A stretch of 64,000 nt of DNA from an uncultured Lachnospiraceae bacterium (lineage in GTDB: Bacteria > Bacillota > Clostridia > Lachnospirales > Lachnospiraceae), in assembly GCA_946405625.1 (NCBI GenBank), contig CAMJHQ010000010.1:46270-110269 (forward strand), given 5' to 3'. The first letter of the stretch is position 1, and each line of letters starts with the position of its first letter. A program made the position numbers and the translations under genes. Of this stretch, positions 19,740 through 29,394 are shown piece by piece. The notes under the pieces were generated by a model. The model saw only the letters and a list, made by a program, of their open reading frames with translations, had not been told where the DNA came from and made no database searches.

Positions 19740-20267
19740 TTATTTCTTTTCAAATACAAGTTCCTGTCCCATTTCAAGAGCAGAATCTTCAGGAACAACA
19801 ATTGTCTTGTTGCTTGAATTGTATGTACACTCAAGAGTATCACCTTCAACTGTGAGAAGAAGCTTGTCGCCTTCCCATTTAGCAGCACAATCATACTCTT
19901 CGCTCATGTCACCTGCAAGTTCCTTGTACTCTTCATTAACTGCCATACCGAACTTAGCATTTGAACCCTTAAGGTCGATATAAATTGTGATCATTCCCAT
20001 GTAGTTGCATTCATATCTTCCGTCTCTGTCTTTATTTCCGCCACCCTTAAGAATGAAGAAAATAAGTGCACCAACAACAAGAAGTGCAACTACTGCTATA
20101 ATAGCAATAAGTGGTCCCTTGCTGCCGCTCTGCTGTGGAGCTGCGCCAAATCCCTGATCCTGTGGTGCAAAGCCCTGATCTGGAGCCCCCTGTGTAAGAG
20201 GTGCGTTACATACAGGACATACTGCTGTACCGTCTGGTACTTCGTTTCCGCATACTGGACAAACCAT
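19740..20267 (-). CDS. Zinc-ribbon, single-TM protein with extracellular beta domain
   Basis: 175 residues. N-terminal zinc ribbon with two CXXC pairs (MVCPVCGNEVPDGTAVCPVCNAPL), a Gly/Gln/Pro-rich linker (about 28-50), one membrane helix (about 53-75, LIAIIAVVALLVVGALIFFIL), then a beta-rich domain of about 95 residues ending in LVFEKK. This cytoplasmic zinc ribbon, helix, small lipocalin-like beta domain layout recurs in Clostridia, with unknown function. It has its own terminator, and AAGGAGA precedes the ATG. Confidence 0.8.
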   Translation of the reverse strand: MVCPVCGNEVPDGTAVCPVCNAPLTQGAPDQGFAPQDQGFGAAPQQSGSKGPLIAIIAVVALLVVGALIFFILKGGGNKDRDGRYECNYMGMITIYIDLKGSNAKFGMAVNEEYKELAGDMSEEYDCAAKWEGDKLLLTVEGDTLECTYNSSNKTIVVPEDSALEMGQELVFEKK

Positions 20268-20366
20268 AATAAATCTCCTTTAACTTTCATATATTTTGTT
20301 TGTAAAAAATTACCAGTCGCAATTATAGCACAAAATACATATAAAAGTCTACATAAAATTTCAATA

Positions 20367-21224
20367 TTATTTTATCAATCCCTTTAATTGGCCGCTGATT
20401 TCAAGATGATTATATGCGAAATGTATTCCGGCCGCAGGGAAATCACAAAGCAGTCTTTCCTTTATCTGCGTAGCTGCAAGGAAATTATTCTCCGCTGTAT
20501 CTGTCTCCACAAATATAGTAAGATCAACACTGCTTTCCGAAAGATCTATCTTAACATTATAATCTCCGTTCTTATCTGTTCTCGCATCGGCAGTCAGAGG
20601 ATTCTCTTCTACGGCCTTTGAAAAAAGATGCTTTGCAACCGCAAGCTTTCTCGGATCGGATGCATCAGCATAAGTAATCGAAACCTTGAGCGGATATTTA
20701 TTATTCATATCCTGAGTAGTCAGATTTCTTATTACACTGTTATCCAGAAGTGAATTCGGAATTATCGATTCAGCATTATCAATAATACCGGTTATTATAG
20801 TATGACGAAGTGTCATAGCTTTTACATATCCGGTAAGTCTTTCTCCGCCTACCGTTATCTCAACTCTGTCACCGAGCTTGAAAGGCTTAAATATAGTAAT
20901 AATAAATCCGTGGATGATATTACTCAGACCTTCCTGAAATATAAATCCGAGAACCACTACTATCAGTGAACTGGACATAAGTATTGTATTTGAAAAGCTG
21001 CTCAGCACAGGTGAAAGAGCCGCAATCCTGAACAGGAAAAATATAATTACTGCAACCTTTATAACACCATTAAGAAACTGAAACTTAATTCCGTCACTGT
21101 TTGATTTCTTGATGATCTTCGCAAAAACAGCATTGAGAATCCTGATAAGCATAAAGCAGACCAAGATATAGATCAAAGCAACTACATATTTATTTTTCAT
21201 TATTTCATCGAAAAATGTCAACAC
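20367..21224 (-). CDS. Small-conductance mechanosensitive channel (MscS family)
   Basis: 285-residue channel opened by membrane tension, protecting against hypo-osmotic shock. Three N-terminal helices (about 14-32, 50-72 and 80-110), the last being the pore helix in IFQEGLSNIIHGFIITIFKPFKLGDRVEI, the MscS hallmark. Then the beta domain with TLRHTIITGIIDNAESIIPNS and a C-terminal alpha/beta domain. The start is GTG (21224) or the next codon TTG (21221), both after AAGGAG; TTG has the better spacing. No operon partner beyond the following unknown gene. Confidence 0.92.
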   Translation of the reverse strand: MLTFFDEIMKNKYVVALIYILVCFMLIRILNAVFAKIIKKSNSDGIKFQFLNGVIKVAVIIFFLFRIAALSPVLSSFSNTILMSSSLIVVVLGFIFQEGLSNIIHGFIITIFKPFKLGDRVEITVGGERLTGYVKAMTLRHTIITGIIDNAESIIPNSLLDNSVIRNLTTQDMNNKYPLKVSITYADASDPRKLAVAKHLFSKAVEENPLTADARTDKNGDYNVKIDLSESSVDLTIFVETDTAENNFLAATQIKERLLCDFPAAGIHFAYNHLEISGQLKGLIK

Positions 21225-21264
21225 TATTCTCCTTATAAATTCATCACTGTCTTATCATTCGGAT

Positions 21265-22008
21265 TTATTCGCCACAATAATCCTTATATTCTTTATCGAG
21301 GAGCATTTTAAACTCATCATAGAATTTCCAATCAAAGGCAAAATTACAATGTCTGTTTTCTTTCTCAGTAAATATATCCGGTAAAATATTAGTCTTGGAT
21401 TTAGATACTCTTTCAAGAAAACCATCAATGCTCTCAAACCCATCGCTGTAATAATATTCTATGAAAGGCCAGATCTTATCACTGACATCATCTTCAGTCA
21501 GCTTCATATCAATACATTCCATAAATTCATCCGGAGTCTTCTCTCTTCTTCGTATTGCCGTTATCAGTGCCTCTGTAGAAGGATCGACATTGATAAAGTT
21601 TCTGTCTATTATCCACATAAGAACGTAAGAAATCTCAGCGGCACAGTACTTCCATATCACTTCATGATCCTGTTCCGTGAGTGCTCCTGTTTTGTTATAC
21701 TGAGCACGATAATTTGCTTCGGCAACATCCCAATTCCATTCAGCATTATAAAATCCAACGCTGACTTTATTATTTGTTTTATGCTGCGGTAATACTTTTC
21801 CGGGTTCTTTATACTCTTTTGAATACTTAATTATCACTAACACGGATGCTATCAGCATCATTCCGAATACAGCCCCAAATAACGGAATATCTGACTTATC
21901 AGGATCAAATATAACTATAAAGATAAATGCTATCACACTTATAACAGCGATAACACTGCATGTGATCATCGCATTCAGCGCATTCTTTTTCATTCTATCT
22001 TCGTCCAT
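21265..22008 (-). CDS. Two-TM protein of unknown function
   Basis: 247 residues. Two adjacent membrane helices (about 13-33 and 42-60) are followed by a soluble 185-residue domain rich in Trp, Tyr, Asp and Glu (for example FYNAEWNWDVAEANYR, YCAAEISYVLMWIIDRNFI, FIEYYYSDGFESIDGFL, NFAFDWKFYDEF). No known motif recognised. It lies 40 bases upstream of the MscS gene in the same direction and may be co-expressed. Confidence 0.65.
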   Translation of the reverse strand: MDEDRMKKNALNAMITCSVIAVISVIAFIFIVIFDPDKSDIPLFGAVFGMMLIASVLVIIKYSKEYKEPGKVLPQHKTNNKVSVGFYNAEWNWDVAEANYRAQYNKTGALTEQDHEVIWKYCAAEISYVLMWIIDRNFINVDPSTEALITAIRRREKTPDEFMECIDMKLTEDDVSDKIWPFIEYYYSDGFESIDGFLERVSKSKTNILPDIFTEKENRHCNFAFDWKFYDEFKMLLDKEYKDYCGE

Positions 22009-22097
22009 ATATCATTATCCAATAAAAAATACAAATTTATAGTAATCAGATTATTTTAGTAATGTATTTAAATCTGCAATTATATCAATCAGATTAA

Positions 22098-22883
22098 TTA
22101 CAGTATCTTCTGTGTCAGTTCATCCAGCCAGTCAGCTTTGTAATCCTCAATCTCACCTCTATCGGAAAGAGCCGCAAATGTCGGATCTATAGGAATACGT
22201 GCCACATTTGAAATGCCGTACTTTTCAGCAATCTCATCTACTCTGGACATACCGTATATATAATGTTTCTCCTTACAGTTAGGACATTCAAAGTAAGAAA
22301 GGTTTTCAACAAGGCCAAGTACCGGAATCTTCATCAGGTCAGCCATTCTGACAGCCTTCTCAACTATCATCTCAACAAGCTCCTGCGGAGATGATACAAC
22401 TATAATACCATCTATAGGTAGCTGCTGGAATACGGTAAGTGCAACATCACCTGTTCCCGGAGGCATATCGACATACATCACATCTATATCGCCCCACATA
22501 ACGTCATTCCAGAACTGGCTAACAGCTCCGGCTATTACCGGACCTCTCCAAAGAACCGGCTGAGTCTCCTCATCTATCAGAACATTCATTGACATCATTT
22601 TAATACCGCTCTTTGATACAACCGGAAGAATGCTGTCATGTGCACCAATCGCTTTTCCGTGAATACCGAACGCCTTCGGAATCGACGGTCCTGTAATATC
22701 CGCATCCATGATGGCTGTCTTTTTTCCGAGTCTCATTGAATTAACAGCCAGCATCGATGTAACAAGTGATTTACCTACACCGCCTTTACCGCTGATTACT
22801 CCTATAACCTTTTTAATCTCAGAATCCTTATTATGTACCTTTTCAAGCTTAATATTATCAAGAAATTCCTTTGAGTCCGACAT
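22098..22883 (-). CDS. Mrp/ApbC-type Fe-S cluster carrier ATPase (P-loop)
   Basis: 261-residue MinD-superfamily ATPase that carries or transfers 4Fe-4S clusters. Deviant Walker A GKGGVGKS near residue 31, DADITGPSIP switch, VDMPPGTGDVALTVFQ, and the C-terminal CXXC of FECPNCKEKH that bridges a cluster between two subunits. No N-terminal DUF59 domain, so it is the short form. It is divergent from the CBS-pyrophosphatase gene; the shared 189-base region has unusual interleaved inverted repeats. Confidence 0.93.
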   Translation of the reverse strand: MSDSKEFLDNIKLEKVHNKDSEIKKVIGVISGKGGVGKSLVTSMLAVNSMRLGKKTAIMDADITGPSIPKAFGIHGKAIGAHDSILPVVSKSGIKMMSMNVLIDEETQPVLWRGPVIAGAVSQFWNDVMWGDIDVMYVDMPPGTGDVALTVFQQLPIDGIIVVSSPQELVEMIVEKAVRMADLMKIPVLGLVENLSYFECPNCKEKHYIYGMSRVDEIAEKYGISNVARIPIDPTFAALSDRGEIEDYKADWLDELTQKIL

Positions 22884-22909
22884 TTTACTCCTCCAATGAA
22901 TATATATTT

Positions 22910-22986
22910 ACCGAAAGCTGTCTGTCATAGAGTCTTTAAGTATAAGCATTTATGAAAAACTCTTTCGGTCATTAGACACTATGACA
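22910..22986. repeat. Interleaved inverted repeats in the mrp/CBS-pyrophosphatase intergenic region
   Basis: Arm 1 ACCGAAAG at 22910-22917 pairs with CTTTCGGT at 22962-22969. Arm 2 TGTCATAGAGTCT at 22923-22935 pairs with AGACACTATGACA at 22974-22986 (12 of 13). The order is 1-2-1'-2', a pseudoknot-like topology if both formed in one RNA, or two overlapping dyads if they are DNA operators. Confidence 0.7.
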
Positions 22987-23009
22987 TATCATAAACTATA
23001 AATTATGCT

Positions 23010-23037
23010 TTATCAAATCATTTTTTTACTCTATAAT
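23010..23037 (+). promoter_or_regulatory. Promoter of the CBS-pyrophosphatase gene
   Basis: TTATCA, 16 bases, TATAAT; the start codon is 36 bases downstream, after CAGGAGAATTCTA. Confidence 0.6.
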
Positions 23038-23072
23038 TGTTTTGTTAACTTGCATTTTACAGGAGAATTCTA

Positions 23073-24725
23073 ATGGATAATGATAAAAAGACAACATATG
23101 TTATCGGTCATAAGAATCCGGATACGGATGCCATTGCCGCGGCCATATCATATGCTTATCTCAAGAATCTTACATCCGACAAGAGTAATTATGAGGCTAT
23201 GAGATGCGGAAATATTAATTCCGAGACACAATACGTCCTTGACCGCTTCAATATTAAACCGCCTCGTTTTATCGGTGATGTAAGAACTCAGGTTAAAGAT
23301 ATGGAAATCAGGTCACTTCCGGGAATAAGCAGTGAAATGTCTCTGAAGGAAGCCTGGCTTACAATGAAAGAGAATAATGTAGTTACTCTCTGTATAACCG
23401 AAGGAAAATATCTTAAAGGACTTATTACAACGGGTGATATCGTAGAAACCAATATGGCAGTCTACGAATCTGATATGTTGTCCAAGACCAATACAAGCTA
23501 TGAAAATATTGCCCACACTCTTGACGGTACAATGATCACCGGAGAGCTGTCGGGACATTTTGAAAAAGGCAAGGTACTTGTAGGTGCCGGAAATGCAGAA
23601 CAGCTTGAAGAGTTCATGGACGAAGGTGATATAGTTCTTATCGGAAACAGATATGAAGCCCAGCTATGTTCTATAGAAATGGGTGCAAGCCTTATTATTG
23701 TGTGCGGTGGTTATAGCGTTTCTCCTTCCATTCAGAAGATTGCCGAAGAGAAAAACTGTCGTATCATGACAACACCGCATGATACATTTACTGTAGCAAG
23801 ACTTATAAATATGAGTATGCCGGTCGGCAAATTCATGAAGTCCAATAATCTGATAACCTTTAAGCCTGATGATTATATTGAGGATATCAAGCCAATCATG
23901 GCCGAAACAAGGCACCGCTACTTCCCGGTCGTTGATTCAAAGGGATATTACGTCGGCATGGTTTCAAGAAGAAACTTCCTCGGTGCAAGAAAGAAAAGAC
24001 TTATACTTGTGGATCATAATGAAAGAAGTCAGGCTGTACAAGGCGTTGAAACGGCTGAGCTTGCTGAAATAATAGATCATCACAGACTCGGTACGATAAA
24101 TACCGGTAAACCGATATTCTTCAGGAATCAGCCACTCGGATCTACATGTACGATCATCTACACAATGTATCTTGAAGCAGGCATAGATATACCGAAGGAT
24201 ATTGCAGGAATCATGCTTTCCGCAATCATTTCCGATACTCTTCTTTATCGTTCACCTACCGCAACACAGATCGACAAGAATGCCGGTTCTGTACTTTCGG
24301 TAATAGCAGGTGTAAACGAAGAAGAACTCGCAAAAGAAATGTTCAGCGCAGGTAGTAACCTTGGAGATAAGACAGCATCTGAGATCATACATCAGGATTT
24401 CAAGAAATTTACTGTTGGCGATACAGTTATCGCTATCGCACAGATCAGTTCAATGGATGTCAATGAGCTGCATACCATTAAGGAACGTATTGAGCCTGAA
24501 CTTGATGATACACTGGTATCAGACAAACTCGATATGGTATTTATAATGCTCACAAATATACTCAAGGAATCTTCCGAGATCATTTACTGCGGTGCAAATG
24601 CTGACAGAATACTCGAAGCCGGTTTCGGAACGGCTGCACGTAACGGACATGTTACTCTTAACGGCGTTGTTTCAAGAAAGAAACAGATGCTTCCTGCTGT
24701 AACATCCGCAATCCAAGGTGAATAG
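23073..24725 (+). CDS. Manganese-dependent inorganic pyrophosphatase with regulatory CBS/DRTGG domains
   Basis: Family II (DHH) pyrophosphatase that hydrolyses PPi, with inserted regulatory domains that bind adenine nucleotides in characterised relatives. Of 550 residues, the DHH part has HKNPDTDAIAAA near residue 13, LVDHNE near 311 and the diagnostic IIDHHRLG near 334. Between them lie one CBS (about 70-125), a DRTGG-like domain (about 130-245) and the second CBS (about 250-300). The C-terminal DHHA2 domain ends with GVVSRKKQMLPAV, the substrate-binding SRKKQ. This architecture is typical of Clostridia. It is monocistronic with a strong bidirectional terminator. Confidence 0.95.
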   Translation: MDNDKKTTYVIGHKNPDTDAIAAAISYAYLKNLTSDKSNYEAMRCGNINSETQYVLDRFNIKPPRFIGDVRTQVKDMEIRSLPGISSEMSLKEAWLTMKENNVVTLCITEGKYLKGLITTGDIVETNMAVYESDMLSKTNTSYENIAHTLDGTMITGELSGHFEKGKVLVGAGNAEQLEEFMDEGDIVLIGNRYEAQLCSIEMGASLIIVCGGYSVSPSIQKIAEEKNCRIMTTPHDTFTVARLINMSMPVGKFMKSNNLITFKPDDYIEDIKPIMAETRHRYFPVVDSKGYYVGMVSRRNFLGARKKRLILVDHNERSQAVQGVETAELAEIIDHHRLGTINTGKPIFFRNQPLGSTCTIIYTMYLEAGIDIPKDIAGIMLSAIISDTLLYRSPTATQIDKNAGSVLSVIAGVNEEELAKEMFSAGSNLGDKTASEIIHQDFKKFTVGDTVIAIAQISSMDVNELHTIKERIEPELDDTLVSDKLDMVFIMLTNILKESSEIIYCGANADRILEAGFGTAARNGHVTLNGVVSRKKQMLPAVTSAIQGE

Positions 24726-24734
24726 GCACTCATC

Positions 24735-24768
24735 AAAAAAATCCAGAGGTCATGACCTCTGGATTTTT
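24735..24768. terminator. Bidirectional terminator between convergent genes
   Basis: Near-perfect palindrome: A-run, ATCCAGAGGTCA / TGACCTCTGGAT, T-run. It serves the pyrophosphatase gene on the plus strand and the CYTH gene on the minus strand. Confidence 0.93.
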
Positions 24769-24773
24769 ATTGT

Positions 24774-25265
24774 CTATTTATTTACTATCACATCTTCCAA
24801 AAATCTTCTTATCTCATCTTTATCCATAGCACTGAGTGATGAATTCTGATATCCTTCTGATTCAGTAACATCACGTCCGAAATAATCCGGTGCTATAAAG
24901 CTGTTCGCCGCTTCTTCTGTCGGAAATTCGACTTCAACATACATAAGCCCTTCAAATGCACCATGAAAAACATCGAGTTCCGCCGTCAGTCCATCTTCAA
25001 GCGGAATCTTGTATCTGGTTTTGGAGATGATATTTCCTTTACATTTCAAGGATAAATCTTTAAAAGCTTCTTCGGTAATATCAATTTCGAATTCTTCTCT
25101 CTTCAGAAAGCCATCGGATTTTACGGTAAGATAAAAACGATCGTCGGATCTTCTTATTCTTATTACCGGACTAGTGTATATATAGCCCTGAGAAACTTCA
25201 TGATGTACATATTCCGAAATATTATCCGGAACATATTTCACAAGAAACTTTCTTTCAATCTCCAT
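24774..25265 (-). CDS. CYTH-domain protein (triphosphate tunnel metalloenzyme)
   Basis: 163-residue CYTH protein. The N-terminal EXEXK motif is present as MEIERKFLVK. The tunnel strands follow: YTSPVIRIRRSDDRFYLTVK, EEFEIDI, SKTRYKIPLE, AELDVFHGAFEGLMYVEVEF. Homologues hydrolyse inorganic triphosphate or form related phosphoryl products. Last gene of the extended riboflavin operon; its start overlaps the upstream membrane-protein gene by 11 bases. Its link to riboflavin is positional only. Confidence 0.9.
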   Translation of the reverse strand: MEIERKFLVKYVPDNISEYVHHEVSQGYIYTSPVIRIRRSDDRFYLTVKSDGFLKREEFEIDITEEAFKDLSLKCKGNIISKTRYKIPLEDGLTAELDVFHGAFEGLMYVEVEFPTEEAANSFIAPDYFGRDVTESEGYQNSSLSAMDKDEIRRFLEDVIVNK

Positions 25266-26163
25266 CTTCCTTATCTCCGTTATAGCTGAGCGTATACTTG
25301 ATAAATCTAAAAGTGATAAATATACCTACAATGCTGACCAGAAGCTCCGGAAGGAGAATTCCGGCTGCTTTATTTATCGATACGATAAAAATACCGATTG
25401 TCTGTGCATAATATGATATCTTGAACGCTTCATCAGTATAAATGTTCCTGATGAAAAGTTTGTAAGGTATCAGCATTACCGCAGTATAGAAGAACGCAAG
25501 GAGAAGATACTTTACAACAACTATAACCGCCATCAGTATTGTCAGAAAAACACCCGTAACATAAAATGTACCGGTTGCCTGAGCAAAAGTCGCATTGTTC
25601 ATGCCCTCTGAAAAAAGAGATTTGTTTTCAGCAGTATAAAGCACTCTTGAAAAATCTTTCACTGCAGATTTTTCAACATAATTGAATGTCATATTCTTAC
25701 GTCCGAAGCATAGATACATGCCGTTAGACGGCAAGGTAGATGAATCGACCGAATCCTGCTCCGTATCAATATAAATATGATAACCCGAGATCATCATGTC
25801 AAACTTCTTCTCAGCAGAAAGTTCTCCGTTATGATATGTGAAGGCAGGCATTTTTTCAAGGAATAAAGCTCTGAATCCACCAAAGCCTGCAACATTCGCA
25901 ATAAAAGGAATCAGATAAATGATAATCGCAGCAAAAAGTGATACAAATATCACATACTTCACAAAGCATTTCTTGGACACTTCCATTAATTCCTTAAGTC
26001 TGCTCGGAATAGAAAATGCAATCTTAAGCTCCTCAAGAAGTTTATAATCCTTTCCGGGATTGCGATACTCATATCCCTCATACTCATTCATGATATTATC
26101 ATTATCGGAATTATTTTCGGGATCTTTATTAAATTTGTTATTTGAACCGTCATAATAAACCAT
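25255..26163 (-). CDS. DUF1189-like multi-pass membrane protein
   Basis: 302 residues. A hydrophilic Asn/Asp-rich N-terminus (1-40) is followed by an amphipathic EELKIAFSIPSRLKELM, one membrane helix (about 68-91), an extracellular loop (about 92-198) and four helices (about 200-225, 226-243, 255-272 and 274-293). The loop motif MPAFTYHNGELSAEKKFD resembles the DUF1189 loop, so I call it DUF1189-like, by eye. It overlaps the HAD gene upstream (14 bases) and the CYTH gene downstream, so the three are translationally coupled. Role unknown. Confidence 0.68.
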   Translation of the reverse strand: MVYYDGSNNKFNKDPENNSDNDNIMNEYEGYEYRNPGKDYKLLEELKIAFSIPSRLKELMEVSKKCFVKYVIFVSLFAAIIIYLIPFIANVAGFGGFRALFLEKMPAFTYHNGELSAEKKFDMMISGYHIYIDTEQDSVDSSTLPSNGMYLCFGRKNMTFNYVEKSAVKDFSRVLYTAENKSLFSEGMNNATFAQATGTFYVTGVFLTILMAVIVVVKYLLLAFFYTAVMLIPYKLFIRNIYTDEAFKISYYAQTIGIFIVSINKAAGILLPELLVSIVGIFITFRFIKYTLSYNGDKEDGD

Positions 26164-26935
26164 AATTCATCATTGCCTTTTTGATTCCGCCACTAAGGAC
26201 ATCATCAGTAATATACTCGGCAGCCTGCCTTGCGGCTTCACTGCCGTTTTTCATACAGATACTATGCTTAACATATTTCATCATTTCAAGATCATTGTTT
26301 CCGTCTCCGAATACAAATGCATTATCCGATTGAATCCCAAAATAGTCAAGCAGAAACTTTATGCCCGTCGCTTTGGAATGACCAATAGGTTCAAGTTCGC
26401 AGAAATCGCCTTCTCGATCAATATAACTGAAATATCTTGATATATATTTCTTGAAATCCTCAAGGCTGCTTTCGGATGTATACCATGAGCTGAACTTATC
26501 GAATATAAAATCAGGATCTTCGATATCATCAACCAGCTTCTTTCCGCCGCTGCTGAAATATCTTACAAGAATATCCCTGTCAGGACTATCCATTTCTTTA
26601 TCAAAGCACGTATAATCCTTATATTCAAAGAGAGCATTCATTTTGAACTCACGGCACTTATATGCTATCTCTCTGCAGATTTCTCTATCAAGACCTTTAT
26701 GATAAAGTTCCCTTCCATTATAGATTATATGACTTCCGCATCCGCATACATAACCGTCAAAGCCGGCCTCTCTTATAAAAGGATCTATATTGCAATATAC
26801 TCTTCCTGTATTGATAAATGCAAGATTTCCCGCTGCTCTGCAATCAGCAATTGCCTTCTTGGCATCTTCCGGAAAAATCCTGGCTTCATCATTCGTAATC
26901 AGAGTACCGTCAATATCGAAAAAAAGAATATTCAT
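26150..26935 (-). CDS. HAD-superfamily phosphatase, Cof/YcsE type (IIB)
   Basis: 261 residues with motif I FFDIDGTLI near residue 5, motif II FINTGR, motif III Lys in GHSKATGIKFLLDYF and motif IV FVFGDGNNDLEMMKYV. A large IIB cap lies between about 85 and 185. It starts four bases after ribH in the FMN-riboswitch operon. In Bacillus, Cof-type HADs (YcsE, YwtE, YitU) remove the phosphate from the product of RibD; the position makes this the best candidate here. That assignment is inference; the HAD family itself is certain. Confidence 0.88.
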   Translation of the reverse strand: MNILFFDIDGTLITNDEARIFPEDAKKAIADCRAAGNLAFINTGRVYCNIDPFIREAGFDGYVCGCGSHIIYNGRELYHKGLDREICREIAYKCREFKMNALFEYKDYTCFDKEMDSPDRDILVRYFSSGGKKLVDDIEDPDFIFDKFSSWYTSESSLEDFKKYISRYFSYIDREGDFCELEPIGHSKATGIKFLLDYFGIQSDNAFVFGDGNNDLEMMKYVKHSICMKNGSEAARQAAEYITDDVLSGGIKKAMMNYGLL

Positions 26936-26939
26936 AATA

Positions 26940-27401
26940 TTACAGCTGCTTCATAAGATTAACCATCTCAATAGCACCGAGAGCACAATCATAGCCCTTA
27001 TTTCCGGCTTTTGTTCCTGCTCTTGTAACTGCCTGTTCGATAGTATCTGTTGTAAGAATACCGAACATTACAGGAATACCTGATTCAAGACTAACCTGAG
27101 CAATACCCTTTGAAACCTCAGCACATACATAATCATAATGACTCGTCTCACCTCTGATTACAGTACCAAGACAGATAACTGCATCATACTTACCTGAAGA
27201 AGCCATTTTCTTTGCTGCAAGAGGAATTTCGAAAGCACCCGGAACCCATGCAACACTTATATCTTCGTCTTTAACATCATGTCTAACAAGACCGTCTACA
27301 GCACCTCCAACAAGCTTAGATACTATAAACTCATTAAACCTTGATGCTACAATACCGATCTTAATACCATCAGCTACTACTTTTCCTTCAATCTTATTCA
27401 T
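26940..27401 (-). CDS. ribH: 6,7-dimethyl-8-ribityllumazine synthase
   Basis: Penultimate step of riboflavin synthesis: condenses the ribityl-diaminouracil with 3,4-dihydroxybutanone phosphate, usually as a 60-mer. The start is set at 27401 ([26 protein letters not shown]), preceded by AAGGAAGGA; this gives 153 residues, the normal length, while an upstream frame start at 27446 would add 15 residues without a ribosome site. Motifs: [33 protein letters not shown] with the catalytic His. Fourth gene of the rib operon. Confidence 0.96.
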   Translation of the reverse strand: MNKIEGKVVADGIKIGIVASRFNEFIVSKLVGGAVDGLVRHDVKDEDISVAWVPGAFEIPLAAKKMASSGKYDAVICLGTVIRGETSHYDYVCAEVSKGIAQVSLESGIPVMFGILTTDTIEQAVTRAGTKAGNKGYDCALGAIEMVNLMKQL

Positions 27402-27424
27402 AATCTTATCCTTCCTTTTTATAG

Positions 27425-27455
27425 ATTTACCATTTATACTTATCAAATGGTAAAT
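27425..27455 (-). repeat. Perfect hairpin in the ribBA-ribH spacer
   Basis: 11-bp inverted repeat ATTTACCATTT / AAATGGTAAAT with a nine-base loop, 24 bases before the ribH start and just upstream of its ribosome site. No T-run follows, so an RNA stability or processing element is more likely than a terminator. Confidence 0.6.
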
Positions 27456-27495
27456 AATTAAATGATCAATTTAAATTACATTTTCTATAAATAAA

Positions 27496-28707
<1,212 letters not shown>

Positions 28708-28746
28708 AAACCCTCAGCTCTATGTATTACTTATTAAAATATATAA

Positions 28747-29394
28747 TTATATGAAACCGTTTTCAGAAAGCATCGCAGAGAAATCGGAATTCTTCTGCTG
28801 CCTGCTGTCAGTTCCCAATAATTTTTCTACATACTTGCCTATAATATCATTTTCAAGATTAACACTGTCTCCCGGCTTCTTCGAAAGAAGTGTTGTTTCC
28901 TCACCTGTATGAGGAATGACCGAAACCTTAAAGCACCTGTCATCAACATACGCAACCGTAAGACTTATGCCGTCAATCGCAATGCTGCCCTTTTCGACTA
29001 TAAGCCTCAGGAGTGAAGGATCCGCCTTTATACTTACCCAGACCGCATTATCTTCTCTTTTCAGTTCAGTAACGGTTCCTGTTCCGTCTATATGACCGGA
29101 AACTATATGTCCTCCAAACCTTCCATCAGCTGCCATGGCTCTTTCGAGATTGACTCTGTTTCCGGATGTCACATCCGAAAGCGATGATCTGCGCATTGTT
29201 TCAGCCATTATATCAGCTGTGAAACAGCCTCCCGACATACCGGTAACAGTCAGGCAGACTCCATTTACAGCAATGCTGTCACCTATCTTCACGCCTTTCA
29301 GGAGCTCATCTGCTTCAATCTGAAGAACTGCGCCCTTCGAAAGTCTTGTTACCTTCTTAACCGTCCCGATTTTCTCTATGATACCGGTAAACAT
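28747..29394 (-). CDS. ribE: Riboflavin synthase alpha chain
   Basis: Dismutates two lumazine molecules to riboflavin. 215 residues with the typical internal duplication: N-barrel MFTGIIEKIGTV, SIAVNGVCLTV and the C-barrel GGHIVSGHIDGTG, SIAIDGISLTVAYV, SVIPHTGEETTL. It overlaps ribD by one base (TGATG), so translation is coupled. Sometimes called ribC in Bacillus-based nomenclature. Confidence 0.97.
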   Translation of the reverse strand: MFTGIIEKIGTVKKVTRLSKGAVLQIEADELLKGVKIGDSIAVNGVCLTVTGMSGGCFTADIMAETMRRSSLSDVTSGNRVNLERAMAADGRFGGHIVSGHIDGTGTVTELKREDNAVWVSIKADPSLLRLIVEKGSIAIDGISLTVAYVDDRCFKVSVIPHTGEETTLLSKKPGDSVNLENDIIGKYVEKLLGTDSRQQKNSDFSAMLSENGFI

